The position numbers were made by a program, and so were the translations under genes. Below, one piece after another: positions 29,777 to 39,983 of a stretch of 64,000 nucleotides of DNA; within the stretch, counting starts at the first letter, position 1, and every line of letters starts with the position of its first letter. This DNA is from an uncultured Clostridia bacterium (GTDB taxonomy: Bacteria > Bacillota > Clostridia > TANB77 > CAG-508), in contig CANQSV010000003.1 in assembly GCA_947626605.1 (NCBI GenBank), forward strand, positions 1-64,000, written 5' to 3'. Below the pieces are notes generated by a model that was not told the DNA's origin, made no database searches, and saw only the letters and a program-made list of their open reading frames with translations.

Positions 29777-30748
29777 TTATTCGAATACCTTTCCTACTTC
29801 TAATTTATTTCCTCGCAAGAAATCTGATATATTCATTCTTTTAGAATTTTCTCCTTGTATTTCTATGACTTTAATTATACCATCTAAACATTTTATATAC
29901 AAGCCTTTCTTATCATCTGATAAAACAATTTCTCCATTTCTTTTTTCACAACAATTCTGAATGTTATTTTGTGTTTCAAAATTCTCAAATGATAAATTAT
30001 CAGCTTTCCATATTTTTATTTTTTTATTATCATAAAATGTATATGTTCCCATTATAGGATTTAGTCCTCTTATGAGATTTTTTATTTCTAAGCCTTTTTT
30101 GGTATTCCAATCTATTTTAGACATTTCTTTATTAAGCATTGGTGCTAATGTAAAATCATTTCCTTGAGGTATTCTAGGAGCATCTCCTCTTTCTATTTGT
30201 TCAATAGTTTCTACTAATAATTGTGCCCCCATTTTTGATAATCTATTCCACAATTCTCCTGTAGTTTCATCTTGACCTATTTCGACTTCTTTTTTTAGAA
30301 TAATATCTCCTGAATCTAAACCTTCTGACATATACATTGTAGTAACACCAGTTTTCTGTTCTCCATTTATTACTGCCCATTGTATCGGTGCTGAACCTCT
30401 ATACTTAGGTAACAAAGAACCATGTACATTTATAGAACCAAATTTAGGAATATTTAATATTTCTATAGGAAGTACTTTACCATATGCCACAACGCAAATC
30501 ATATCTGGATTCAAGTTTTTTATTATATTAAGAAACTCTTGATTATTTTTTACTTTTTCAGGTTGATATACCAGAATATTTTTTTCTATTGCAAACTCTT
30601 TAACAGGAGATGCAATCATTTTCATTCCTCTTCCCTTTGGTCTATCAGGATTAGTTACAACACCTAATATATTATGACCTTTATTATATATAGCTTCCAA
30701 GGACTCTTTTGCAAAATCTGGAGTTCCCATAAACAAGATATTTAACAT
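29777..30748 (-). CDS. fmt: Methionyl-tRNA formyltransferase
   Basis: ILFMGTPDFAKESLEAI; NVHGSLLPKYRGSAPIQWAVINGEQKTGVTTM. Confidence 0.95.
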   Translation of the reverse strand: MLNILFMGTPDFAKESLEAIYNKGHNILGVVTNPDRPKGRGMKMIASPVKEFAIEKNILVYQPEKVKNNQEFLNIIKNLNPDMICVVAYGKVLPIEILNIPKFGSINVHGSLLPKYRGSAPIQWAVINGEQKTGVTTMYMSEGLDSGDIILKKEVEIGQDETTGELWNRLSKMGAQLLVETIEQIERGDAPRIPQGNDFTLAPMLNKEMSKIDWNTKKGLEIKNLIRGLNPIMGTYTFYDNKKIKIWKADNLSFENFETQNNIQNCCEKRNGEIVLSDDKKGLYIKCLDGIIKVIEIQGENSKRMNISDFLRGNKLEVGKVFE

Positions 30749-30840
30749 GAAAAAATCCTCCTTATATAATTATTCAAATTTAATATTCTATAAAATATAT
30801 ATTAAATTTTTCAAAAATGCTCGTTCAAGCTAATTTTCGC

Positions 30841-30914
30841 AGACCTTCTAAGAGGTTTTTATGGCACCCTTCCATTAAAAATGAACTCTTTCCATAAAAA
30901 CGCAAAGAAGGTCT
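30841..30914. repeat. Long imperfect intergenic palindrome
   Basis: AGACCTTCT(30841)/AGAAGGTCT(30906) and TTTTTATGG(30856)/CCATAAAAA(30892). Confidence 0.7.
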
Positions 30915-30969
30915 AGCTCAATTACTTTCAATGTGCTTTTTTCAAAATTATATATATTTTTTATTAAAA

Positions 30970-31467
30970 TTAATCTTTATTATTGTTTGGCGTAATAACT
31001 TCTAAAGTTCCCTCAATAATTTTATCAATAAAAACTTCTCCTTCTAAATGATCCACTTCATGCATAATAGCTTGAGCTAACATGTCTTTTCCCTTTATAG
31101 TTATTTTCTCACCTTTTTCATTTAAAGCTTCTACCACAACCTCTTTAGGCCTGATAACCTTTGCGAATTTATTTGGAAAACTTAAGCATCCCTCTTCCAC
31201 TTCCTGAGAACCTTTAGTTTTAATTATTTTAGGATTAATTAAAACATATCTTTCTCCATCTTCTTCACCTAAATCTATAACAATTACTCTTTTTAAAACA
31301 CCAACTTGAACTGCTGCTAGTCCTACACCATTTTGTGCATACATCGTTTCAAACATATCTTCAATTAAAGTTAGAATCTTCTCATTAATTTCATCAACTG
31401 GCTTTGATACTTTTTTTAATATTTCGTCTCCTTCTAATCTTATATTACGAATAGCCATTTTTTTCAA
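30970..31467 (-). CDS. def: Peptide deformylase
   Basis: NGVGLAAVQVGV, EEGCLSFP, QAIMHEVDHLEG. Confidence 0.95.
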   Translation of the reverse strand: MKKMAIRNIRLEGDEILKKVSKPVDEINEKILTLIEDMFETMYAQNGVGLAAVQVGVLKRVIVIDLGEEDGERYVLINPKIIKTKGSQEVEEGCLSFPNKFAKVIRPKEVVVEALNEKGEKITIKGKDMLAQAIMHEVDHLEGEVFIDKIIEGTLEVITPNNNKD

Positions 31468-31509
31468 TCCTTTCTAATCAATTATCAAAATATATTATAT
31501 CATGTTAAA

Positions 31510-31629
31510 GTTGGAAAAGAATTGTGATTTTGGCTAGGCAAACAAGCAAGAAAACCGCAGACGTACTGTTGTACGTCTAGGTTTTTCGCAGCACAGTTTA
31601 ACAACGCCAAAACGCAATTATTTTTCAAC
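31510..31629. repeat. Long nested intergenic palindrome
   Basis: Outer GTTGGAAAAGAATTGTGATTTTGGC / GCCAAAACGCAATTATTTTTCAAC; inner AGACGTAC-TGTT-GTACGTCT. Confidence 0.8.
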
Positions 31630-31630
31630 G

Positions 31631-32614
31631 CTACATCATGTTACTCGGATTAACATCAACAATAACCCTCGTATCTGAATTTCCTAATTTCAAATTTATA
31701 GAACTACTTATTATATCTAAAATATTATTGCTCAAATTGCATTTAACTATTATTCTCCATCTATATTTATTTTTTATCTTATCTATTGGTGCTGGCATAG
31801 GTTTAAAAACATTAAATGTAGAATTCTTATACTTATTTAGCAATTTAAATATTTTATTTGATGTGTTAGCAACATGATTTTCATTCGAACCACTAATTCC
31901 AATCATTATTATATCGCAAAATGGCGGATATTTCAATTGTTTTCTTAATTCAATTTCAGTATCATAAAAAATATCATAATCTTGTTTTTGTGCACACTCA
32001 ATACTGAAATTCTGAGGATTATATGTTTGTATAACTACTTCTCCTTTATTGCCTTCTCTTCCTGCTCTTCCGGCCACTTGAGTTAATATCTGAAAAGTTC
32101 TTTCATTTGCTCTATAATCTTCTATATATAAGCTACTATCAGCAGCAATTACACCTACTAAAGTTACATTTGGAAAATGATGACCTTTTACAACCATCTG
32201 TGTTCCTATTAAAATATCTATATTATCATTCTTAAATTTATTTAAAATATCTTCATGTGAATTTTTCTTTGTAACTGTATCTATATCCATTCTAATAGTT
32301 TTAGCTTCTGGAAATTGCTTATTTATTTCATGTTCTAATTTTTGAGTTCCTGTGCCAAAATATCGTATATTCTTACTATTGCACTCTGGGCAAGTAACAA
32401 CATTATTTGTTTCATAGCCACAATAATGACATTTTAATTTATTTTCTTTCAAATGATAAGTTAATGTAATATTGCAATTTTTGCATTTAACAGTATAACC
32501 ACAATCTCTACACATTACAAAAGTTGAAAAACCTCTTCTATTTAGGAATAATATTGTTTGCTTTTTATTAGCAAGATTCTTTTCAATTTTTTCATAAAGA
32601 CTTGTACTTAACAT
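31631..32614 (-). CDS. priA: PriA C-terminal part (zinc-binding and helicase C)
   Basis: CRDCGYTVKCKNC...CHYCGYETNNVVTCPEC; QVAGRAGREGNKGEV. Confidence 0.9.
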   Translation of the reverse strand: MLSTSLYEKIEKNLANKKQTILFLNRRGFSTFVMCRDCGYTVKCKNCNITLTYHLKENKLKCHYCGYETNNVVTCPECNSKNIRYFGTGTQKLEHEINKQFPEAKTIRMDIDTVTKKNSHEDILNKFKNDNIDILIGTQMVVKGHHFPNVTLVGVIAADSSLYIEDYRANERTFQILTQVAGRAGREGNKGEVVIQTYNPQNFSIECAQKQDYDIFYDTEIELRKQLKYPPFCDIIMIGISGSNENHVANTSNKIFKLLNKYKNSTFNVFKPMPAPIDKIKNKYRWRIIVKCNLSNNILDIISSSINLKLGNSDTRVIVDVNPSNMM

Positions 32615-32618
32615 TGAT

Positions 32619-33863
32619 TTATTTCCGGATTGCTAATTCATATCTTAAATCTACAATTTCTACTTTTGGCATTTCAGAATTATTTGCCCTTTTTGATAAT
32701 TTTAATAATTCTATTTTCCCCTCTTTTGCATTATAGTATGTTGAAATATCTGGTGTCGCACTTCCTAGTATAAGAGGTATATTATTTGTTTTTGCTATGT
32801 ATTTTGAGATTTCTTTTGCATTGTATCTTGGAGCTGTTTCAGATTTATAAGATTGATCATGTTCTTCATCTATGATGATTGCTCCTATATTTTCCATAGG
32901 AGCAAAAATTGCAGAACGTGCTCCTATTACTATCTTAGCTTCATTATTTTTTATTCTTTGCCATTCGTCATACCTCTCGCCAACAGATAATTTACTATGT
33001 AACACTGCAATTTGTTCTTGTCCAAATCTTGCAATAAATCTATCTACCATTTGAGGAGTTAATGAGATTTCTGGAACTAGTACTATAACTCCCTTATCTT
33101 TTTTTAAAACTTCTTTTATTATTTGAAGATATACTTCTGTTTTTCCTGAACCTGTTACACCATATAATAAGAATTCTTTATATTCGTTATTGTCAATAGA
33201 TTTAACTACTCTTTCTAGAGCTTCTTTTTGCTCTCCTGTTAATTCTAAATCTATAGTTTTTTCTACATTTTTATTAATAAATGGATTTCTATTAACTTGC
33301 TTTTCAAATATTTCTATATATCCATTTTTCTCTAAAGTTTTTAATATAGCATTAGAAGTTTCTGTTAAATTTTCCAAATCTGTCTTTAAAATATCTGGAT
33401 TGTCATTTAAAAATTTTAATGCTTTAATTTGTTTTTCTGACTTTAATTTTTTAGTTTCTATATCAAACTCTATCTCTTCAATGTTTTTTTTCAATTTTAC
33501 AAATCTAGAATTTTTCTCTTTAACTCTATTTGTAAAAGTTTTTGCAGAAGTTCCAGGTTGTAACATTAATTTTATACAATCTGCTATATTACAAAAATAT
33601 CTTCTAGACATTATTTTAGCTAATTCAATATTATTTTTAGTTAATCCATGTTCATTTTCAATACTTGCAATATATTTTACTTCAAAATCTGTTTTTTCCT
33701 TAAAATTTATAACATAACCTTCTTCTAAATCTTTTTTTCTTCCAAAAGGGACTAATACTCTATCTCCAATTTTAATAGTGCCAGTAAGCTCTACTGGCAC
33801 ATTATAATCAAAATATTTATTTAAGTTCTTAACATTACTATTAATCAAAACCTCAGCAATCAT
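32619..33863 (-). CDS. priA: PriA N-terminal part (DNA-binding and helicase N)
   Basis: LLYGVTGSGKTEVYLQII, IIDEEHDQSYK; ends ELAIRK* in a frame different from the C-terminal part. Confidence 0.9.
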   Translation of the reverse strand: MIAEVLINSNVKNLNKYFDYNVPVELTGTIKIGDRVLVPFGRKKDLEEGYVINFKEKTDFEVKYIASIENEHGLTKNNIELAKIMSRRYFCNIADCIKLMLQPGTSAKTFTNRVKEKNSRFVKLKKNIEEIEFDIETKKLKSEKQIKALKFLNDNPDILKTDLENLTETSNAILKTLEKNGYIEIFEKQVNRNPFINKNVEKTIDLELTGEQKEALERVVKSIDNNEYKEFLLYGVTGSGKTEVYLQIIKEVLKKDKGVIVLVPEISLTPQMVDRFIARFGQEQIAVLHSKLSVGERYDEWQRIKNNEAKIVIGARSAIFAPMENIGAIIIDEEHDQSYKSETAPRYNAKEISKYIAKTNNIPLILGSATPDISTYYNAKEGKIELLKLSKRANNSEMPKVEIVDLRYELAIRK

Positions 33864-33929
33864 TTCTTATTCCCTTATAATTCATTCTAACTTTAAATGA
33901 ATTATATAACATTGGTATTGAATTTTCAA

Positions 33930-34232
33930 TCATTTTATTAGTATATATACTATTCCTATAATTTCCAAAATCATTATTACTGGTATTCCTATAGAAAATT
34001 TTGGCTTTTGTGTTTTGTGTCTAAATAATTTCATTCCTGAAAAAGTTCCTATCCATCCTCCTAGCATTGTTATTAAAATAAGTTCTTTTTCTGGTATTCT
34101 CCATGCTCCTTTTTGAGCTTTTTTCTTATCTATATACATAGATAAAAAACCTATAATATTAATTATTAAAGCATAAATTAAAACATTTTTTAAAGTTAAA
34201 AACGGAAACATTTCTACAATCTGTTCTAACAT
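33930..34232 (-). CDS. DUF1294 family membrane protein
   Basis: YIDKKKAQKGAWRIPEKELILITMLGGWIGTFSGMKLFRHKTQKPKF. Confidence 0.8.
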   Translation of the reverse strand: MLEQIVEMFPFLTLKNVLIYALIINIIGFLSMYIDKKKAQKGAWRIPEKELILITMLGGWIGTFSGMKLFRHKTQKPKFSIGIPVIMILEIIGIVYILIK

Positions 34233-34243
34233 TATTTTCTCCT

Positions 34244-37200
34244 TTATCCAAACAAGCTAATCTGATTTGATTGACTCATACCATCTAGTACTCCTGCATT
34301 TTTTAGTGTTTCTACTGCTACCTTTCCTATTTTTGCTCTTATTTGTAATTCATCTATTGACATAAATTCTCCATTTTCTCTAGCCTTTACAATATTTTCC
34401 GCATCTATTGGACCTAACCCAGGAATACTTGTTAGAGGAGGTCTTATTCCATCTTCCTCCATTATAAAATATTCTGCTTTTGATATGTATAAATCAATTG
34501 GTAAGAATTTTATTCCTCTTTCATACATTTCCAATACTAACTCTAAAACAGGATACATGTCTTTATCTTTATTTGCAGCTGCATTTCCCTGCATATCTAT
34601 TTCTTTCATTTTTGCTTTTACTTTTTCTTTTCCATGGCACATAACTTCACTATCAAATTGCTTTGCTCTTATTGAAAAGAATGCTGTATAATAAGCCTTT
34701 GGTATATGTACTTTGAACCACGCAATTCTAAATGCCATTGTAACATATGCGGCAGCATGTGCCTTTGGGAACATGTATTTAATCTTTTTACAAGAATCTA
34801 TATACCAATCTGGAACGCCATGTTCTCTCATTTCTGCTTCATATTCTGGTGTTAAGCCTTTTCCTTTACGAACCATTTCCATAATCTTAAAAGAAGATTG
34901 TGATGGAAGTCCCTGTTTTATCAAATATATCATGATATCATCACGAGTACAAATTGCTTCACTTAAGGTAACTGTTCCTTCCTGTATTAAAGTTTGAGCA
35001 TTATTTAACCATACATCAGTACCATGTGATAATCCAGAAATTCTAATTAATTCCTCAAAAGTTGTTGGTTTTGTATCAACAAGCATTCCACGAACAAATT
35101 TAGTACCAAACTCTGGAATTCCAAAAGTTCCTACTTCTGACTTTATTTGCTCTGGTGTAACACCTATTGCCTCTGTAGAACTAAAAATTGACATAGTTGC
35201 TTTATCATCTAATGGTATTTTTGTTGGATCAATTCCTGTTATATCTTGAAGCATACGTATAACTGTAGGATCATCATGGCCAAGAATATCAAGCTTCAAT
35301 AGGTTTTGATCTATTGAGTGATAATCAAAATGCGTTGTTATAATATCAGAATTTGGGTCATCTGCTGGATGCTGTATTGGTGTAAATTCAAATATTTCTC
35401 TTCCCTTTGGCACAACAATAATTCCTCCCGGATGCTGACCTGTTGTTCTTTTAATTCCTGTACATCCTGTACTTAGTCTCATAGCTTCTGCATTTGTAAC
35501 AGGAAGATTTCTTTCTTCATAATATTTTTTTACAAACCCTAAAGCTGTTTTTTCTGCTACAGTACCTACTGTTCCAGCTTTAAAAGTTGTTCCTTTTCCA
35601 AAAATAACTTCTGTATATCTATGTGCTTTTCCTTGATAATCACCTGAAAAGTTTAAGTCAATATCAGGCTCTTTATCTCCATTAAATCCAAGGAAAGTTT
35701 CAAAAGGTATATCCATTCCATCTTTATCTAATTTTGTTCCACACTTTGGACACACTTTATCTGGTAAATCGAATCCATTTTTTACTCCATAGTCTGTAAA
35801 ATCCGAATACTTACAGTTTGGGCATCTATAATGTGGTTGTAGTGAATTAACTTCTGTTATACCTGTCATATTTGCAACAAAAGATGATCCAACTGATCCT
35901 CTTGAACCAACTAAATATCCATCTTCATTTGATTTCCAAACTAGCTTTTGAGCTATAATATACATAACTGAGAACCCGTTTTTAATGATAGAATCTAATT
36001 CTTTTTGAAGCCTTGTTTGAACTATTTCTGGAAGTGGATCACCATATAACTCTTTAGCTCTTTTCATTGCTATTTCCTCTATCATTTTTTCACATCCAGG
36101 AATATGAGGAGGACATTTTTCTGGTGAAATAGGACTAATCTTTTCACACATATCAGCAATTTTATTAGTATTAGTAACAACAACTTCATATGCCTTTTCA
36201 GGTCCCAAATAATCAAATTCTGCCAACATTTCATTTGTTGTTCTTAAATACAATGGTGCTTGCTCATCAGCATCATCATATCCTTGACCTGCTTGTAAAA
36301 TTCTTCTATAAATTTCATCTTGCGGATCCATGAAATGAACATCACATGTTGCAACTACTGGTTTATTTAACTTTTCACCAAGAGCAACAATCTTTCTATT
36401 AATATCTTTTACAGCTTCTTCATCTGGTAAAATTTCTTGTCTTACTAAATACATATTATTTCCTATTGGTTGTATTTCCAAATAATCATAGTCTCTTGCT
36501 ATTCTTTCTACTTCTTCGTCTGATTTTCCATTCAGAATTGCTCTATATAATTCTCCTGCTTCACAAGCACTCCCTAAAATTAATCCTTCAGAATATTTTC
36601 TATATAAACTCTTCAATATTCTTGGTTTTTTATAAAAATAATTCAAATGAGAATATGATACTAATTTATACAAGTTCTTTAAACCAACATAATCTTTTGC
36701 TAAAATAATGGCATGATAAGATTCTAGCTTTTTATATGCTTCACTATTTTCTTCATCATTAAATAATTCATCTATATCTTTTAGTGTTTTTACACCTTTT
36801 TCTTTTAACATTTTTAACATTACTTCAAATACTTGAACTAATGTTTTTACGTCATCTAATGCTCTATGAGCTACATCAACTCTTATTCCTAATTTATCTG
36901 CAATTATTCCTAATTTGTATTTTTTATAATCTGGAAATAAATCTTTTGCTAATTTTAAAGTATCAATATATGTATTATCAAATCTCAACTGTTGAATAGA
37001 TGCATTATGTCTTATAAAACCTACATCAAATTCAGCATTATGAGCAACTAAAACACTATCACCAATAAAGTCTAAAAATTTTGGCAATACTGTATCTATT
37101 GTTTCAGCATCTTTAACCATATCATTTGTAATATGCGTAATTTCAACTACTCTTTCTGGTATTGGCTTTTCTGGATTTACGAAGCATTCAAAAGTATCTA

Positions 37201-38707
37201 TTACTTCGCCATTTTTTATTTTCATAGCTCCGATTTCTGTTATTTTCTCATTATTAGCTGATATACCGGTTGTTTCCAAATCAAATACACAATATTCTGT
37301 ATCTATATCTTGCCCCTTATCTTTTGCCACACTTGGCATCTTATCTGGCACTAAATATGCCTCTACTCCATATATAATCTTTATATCACTTTTATTTTTT
37401 TGCAATAATTTATGCGCATCTGGGAAAGCTTGTACTACACCATGGTCAGTAATCGCAATTGATTTCATTCCCCATTTTATAGCTCTATTAATTAAATCCG
37501 TTACTGGTGTTACAGCATCCATTTGACTCATTTGAGTATGCATATGAAGCTCTACTCTCTTTTCTTCTGCTGTATCCATTCTAATTAATTTTTTTCTACC
37601 TTCTGTTTCCAAAACTATATTTGCCATAACGCCAAGTTCTTTTGCATATGGATCAAACTGTGCATTTCCAACTACCTTTAATCCTTTTGCACCTTTAATT
37701 CTTGCAAAAGTTTTTTCTGCTTTCTCAGGATCTACAAAGCATTTACATGTAATAGTACTACTTCCATCAAACAAATCAAACATTATTAGCCATTTCTCGC
37801 TTTTCAAAACTCTAGCATCAGTTCTTATAACTTCTCCCTCTAAAGCAATTCTACCTATATCTGGAGTAATATCAGCAACTTTAACAACTGCATCTTTTAA
37901 ACCATTTAAAGCTCTTTTTGCACCAACAATTAATGGTGTTTGCTCTTCTTCTTCAACAGGACTCTCTTCGTGTTTTTCTGAATTTTCTTTCTGTTGTGCT
38001 TTTTCTTCTTTTTTAGCTTTAGGAGCTTTCTTCACTTCATCTTCTGATTTATCTTCTACATATGTTACTGTATGCTTTTCGATTGCCATTTTCTCCATTA
38101 ATCTAAGATGTTCTTGATATTGTTCCATTGCTTCTTCTGAAATGTTTTCAGTAAACTTAACTTTATAATTTTTGTTGTATAAATTTTGTATTGTCTCTTC
38201 AATTACCTTATCATATTTTCTTGCATATAAAAAATCTGCACCTTTTGTAGCTAACTCGATTGTTAATGTATTTCCCTCTGTTTTTGATATATTACTATTT
38301 TTCATTATGGCTCTAGCCATTGGATATTTCTTTTCTATATATTTTAAAACTTCATCCCAATGTTCATGAAATGAATTTTCATTTTCTTGTACAGGTTGAT
38401 TATTCAATTCAGAATAATCAATAATAAGCTCAGTATTTTCAATATTAAATCTTTTTTGTAAATAATTCTCAAAATTAGAAAGTTCATTAGCTGATAGCAA
38501 AATATTTGATTTTAAATTCATTTCTAATTTGTTAATTTTTTTATACATATTAACATTGACAATATGAGCTTTTCTTATATTATTTTCGTGATTATAGTCT
38601 CTAAATACTTCACCTACTGTTTTTAATTCTTCATTCATTTGTGTATTCACCTTCTGATTTTTATGGTTATTTATGTTTTTATTAATTTTTTTGTACGTCA
38701 TATTCAA
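34244..38707 (-). CDS. polC: DNA polymerase III PolC-type alpha subunit
   Basis: PHP domain VELHMHTQMSQMDAV, DEDD exonuclease CVFDLETTG, PolC polymerase motifs. Confidence 0.97.
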   Translation of the reverse strand: MNMTYKKINKNINNHKNQKVNTQMNEELKTVGEVFRDYNHENNIRKAHIVNVNMYKKINKLEMNLKSNILLSANELSNFENYLQKRFNIENTELIIDYSELNNQPVQENENSFHEHWDEVLKYIEKKYPMARAIMKNSNISKTEGNTLTIELATKGADFLYARKYDKVIEETIQNLYNKNYKVKFTENISEEAMEQYQEHLRLMEKMAIEKHTVTYVEDKSEDEVKKAPKAKKEEKAQQKENSEKHEESPVEEEEQTPLIVGAKRALNGLKDAVVKVADITPDIGRIALEGEVIRTDARVLKSEKWLIMFDLFDGSSTITCKCFVDPEKAEKTFARIKGAKGLKVVGNAQFDPYAKELGVMANIVLETEGRKKLIRMDTAEEKRVELHMHTQMSQMDAVTPVTDLINRAIKWGMKSIAITDHGVVQAFPDAHKLLQKNKSDIKIIYGVEAYLVPDKMPSVAKDKGQDIDTEYCVFDLETTGISANNEKITEIGAMKIKNGEVIDTFECFVNPEKPIPERVVEITHITNDMVKDAETIDTVLPKFLDFIGDSVLVAHNAEFDVGFIRHNASIQQLRFDNTYIDTLKLAKDLFPDYKKYKLGIIADKLGIRVDVAHRALDDVKTLVQVFEVMLKMLKEKGVKTLKDIDELFNDEENSEAYKKLESYHAIILAKDYVGLKNLYKLVSYSHLNYFYKKPRILKSLYRKYSEGLILGSACEAGELYRAILNGKSDEEVERIARDYDYLEIQPIGNNMYLVRQEILPDEEAVKDINRKIVALGEKLNKPVVATCDVHFMDPQDEIYRRILQAGQGYDDADEQAPLYLRTTNEMLAEFDYLGPEKAYEVVVTNTNKIADMCEKISPISPEKCPPHIPGCEKMIEEIAMKRAKELYGDPLPEIVQTRLQKELDSIIKNGFSVMYIIAQKLVWKSNEDGYLVGSRGSVGSSFVANMTGITEVNSLQPHYRCPNCKYSDFTDYGVKNGFDLPDKVCPKCGTKLDKDGMDIPFETFLGFNGDKEPDIDLNFSGDYQGKAHRYTEVIFGKGTTFKAGTVGTVAEKTALGFVKKYYEERNLPVTNAEAMRLSTGCTGIKRTTGQHPGGIIVVPKGREIFEFTPIQHPADDPNSDIITTHFDYHSIDQNLLKLDILGHDDPTVIRMLQDITGIDPTKIPLDDKATMSIFSSTEAIGVTPEQIKSEVGTFGIPEFGTKFVRGMLVDTKPTTFEELIRISGLSHGTDVWLNNAQTLIQEGTVTLSEAICTRDDIMIYLIKQGLPSQSSFKIMEMVRKGKGLTPEYEAEMREHGVPDWYIDSCKKIKYMFPKAHAAAYVTMAFRIAWFKVHIPKAYYTAFFSIRAKQFDSEVMCHGKEKVKAKMKEIDMQGNAAANKDKDMYPVLELVLEMYERGIKFLPIDLYISKAEYFIMEEDGIRPPLTSIPGLGPIDAENIVKARENGEFMSIDELQIRAKIGKVAVETLKNAGVLDGMSQSNQISLFG

Positions 38708-38708
38708 T

Positions 38709-39965
38709 TTAGAATATTCTTAATATGTCATTATATGTTACAAATATTGCTAATATGAATAATAACGCAAAGCCTGTAAGCTGAAGCCCTATTTCTACAT
38801 TTTCTTTGATTGGCTTTCTGGTTATTGCTTCTATTAATAATAAGACTATTTTTCCTCCATCTAATGGTGGGAATGGTAATAAATTCGTTACTCCTAATGA
38901 TAATGAAATAAGAGCTAAATAATATACATATTCTGCTATTCCTTTTGTATCTGCTATTATTGAAGATATTCCAACTGGACCTGTTAATTGATCCATAGAT
39001 GCTTTGCCTGTAAATAATTGTTTTAGGTTATCAAATATTGCGAATACAAATTTCTGTGTGTCAAATAATCCATATTTTATTCGATTATAAAATGTATTTT
39101 CTTCTACCTTAAAGGCTAATCCTAAAGTATAAGTTGGAACTTTATCTAAAGTAACTTCTATTTCCATTTCTTTATCATCTCTTAAAATTAAGAATGTTGC
39201 TTTTTCATCTTTAATCTCAGATATTAACTTTAATACTTTATATGGATCATTTTCAGTATCTTTTCCATTTACCTTTAAGATTACATCTTTGTTCTCCAGT
39301 CCATATTTCTCAGCAGGACTACCACTATCTATACCTTTAATTTGCGTCTGTGTAGATTCTGATAGGTAAATTCCTGTATAATTTGTAAAATCTTTAGTTG
39401 GGACTATTTTTTCATCAAAAACTTTATTATCTCTTTTTACTGTTAAAGTTACTTCTTCACCATTTGAATTTTGAACTATCTCAGTTATTTCACTTTTAAA
39501 TTTTACTTTTTTGTTATTAACTTTTATTATTCTATCTCCTGGAAGTATGTTAGATTGTTCTGCTGCATATCCTTCCATTTTATAATCTATACTTGTTCCT
39601 AAAAAATCACCTTGAGCTGATGTAAATATGAAATATACTATTAATGCAAAAATGATATTTACTGTACCTCCAGCAGCTACTATAAAAATTCTCTTTAAAA
39701 TACTAGCTTTTGAGAAAGAACCTTCTTTTTCAGATTTTTCTACTTCTCCCTCCATACTAACAAATCCCCCTAAAGGGATAAGTCTTAGGCAATATTTAGT
39801 TTTTGTGTTTTTACTATGCCAAATTGTTGGTCCAAAACCAATGGCAAATTCATTAACTGTAACTTTTGAAAGCTTTGCAGCTAGAAAATGTCCTCCTTCA
39901 TGTATAAAGATTAAAAAGCCTAATAAAAATATTATTTTCAATGCATTAATAATAAAAACTATCAT
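38709..39965 (-). CDS. rseP: RIP metalloprotease RseP
   Basis: LIFIHEGGHFLAAK (HExxH), PDZ, NLLPFPPLDGG. Confidence 0.95.
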   Translation of the reverse strand: MIVFIINALKIIFLLGFLIFIHEGGHFLAAKLSKVTVNEFAIGFGPTIWHSKNTKTKYCLRLIPLGGFVSMEGEVEKSEKEGSFSKASILKRIFIVAAGGTVNIIFALIVYFIFTSAQGDFLGTSIDYKMEGYAAEQSNILPGDRIIKVNNKKVKFKSEITEIVQNSNGEEVTLTVKRDNKVFDEKIVPTKDFTNYTGIYLSESTQTQIKGIDSGSPAEKYGLENKDVILKVNGKDTENDPYKVLKLISEIKDEKATFLILRDDKEMEIEVTLDKVPTYTLGLAFKVEENTFYNRIKYGLFDTQKFVFAIFDNLKQLFTGKASMDQLTGPVGISSIIADTKGIAEYVYYLALISLSLGVTNLLPFPPLDGGKIVLLLIEAITRKPIKENVEIGLQLTGFALLFILAIFVTYNDILRIF

Positions 39966-39983
39966 TAACTATAAGCCTCCTAA

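Noticed and set aside
33190-33717. + strand ORF 175 aa
   Set aside because: Antisense to priA coding sequence.
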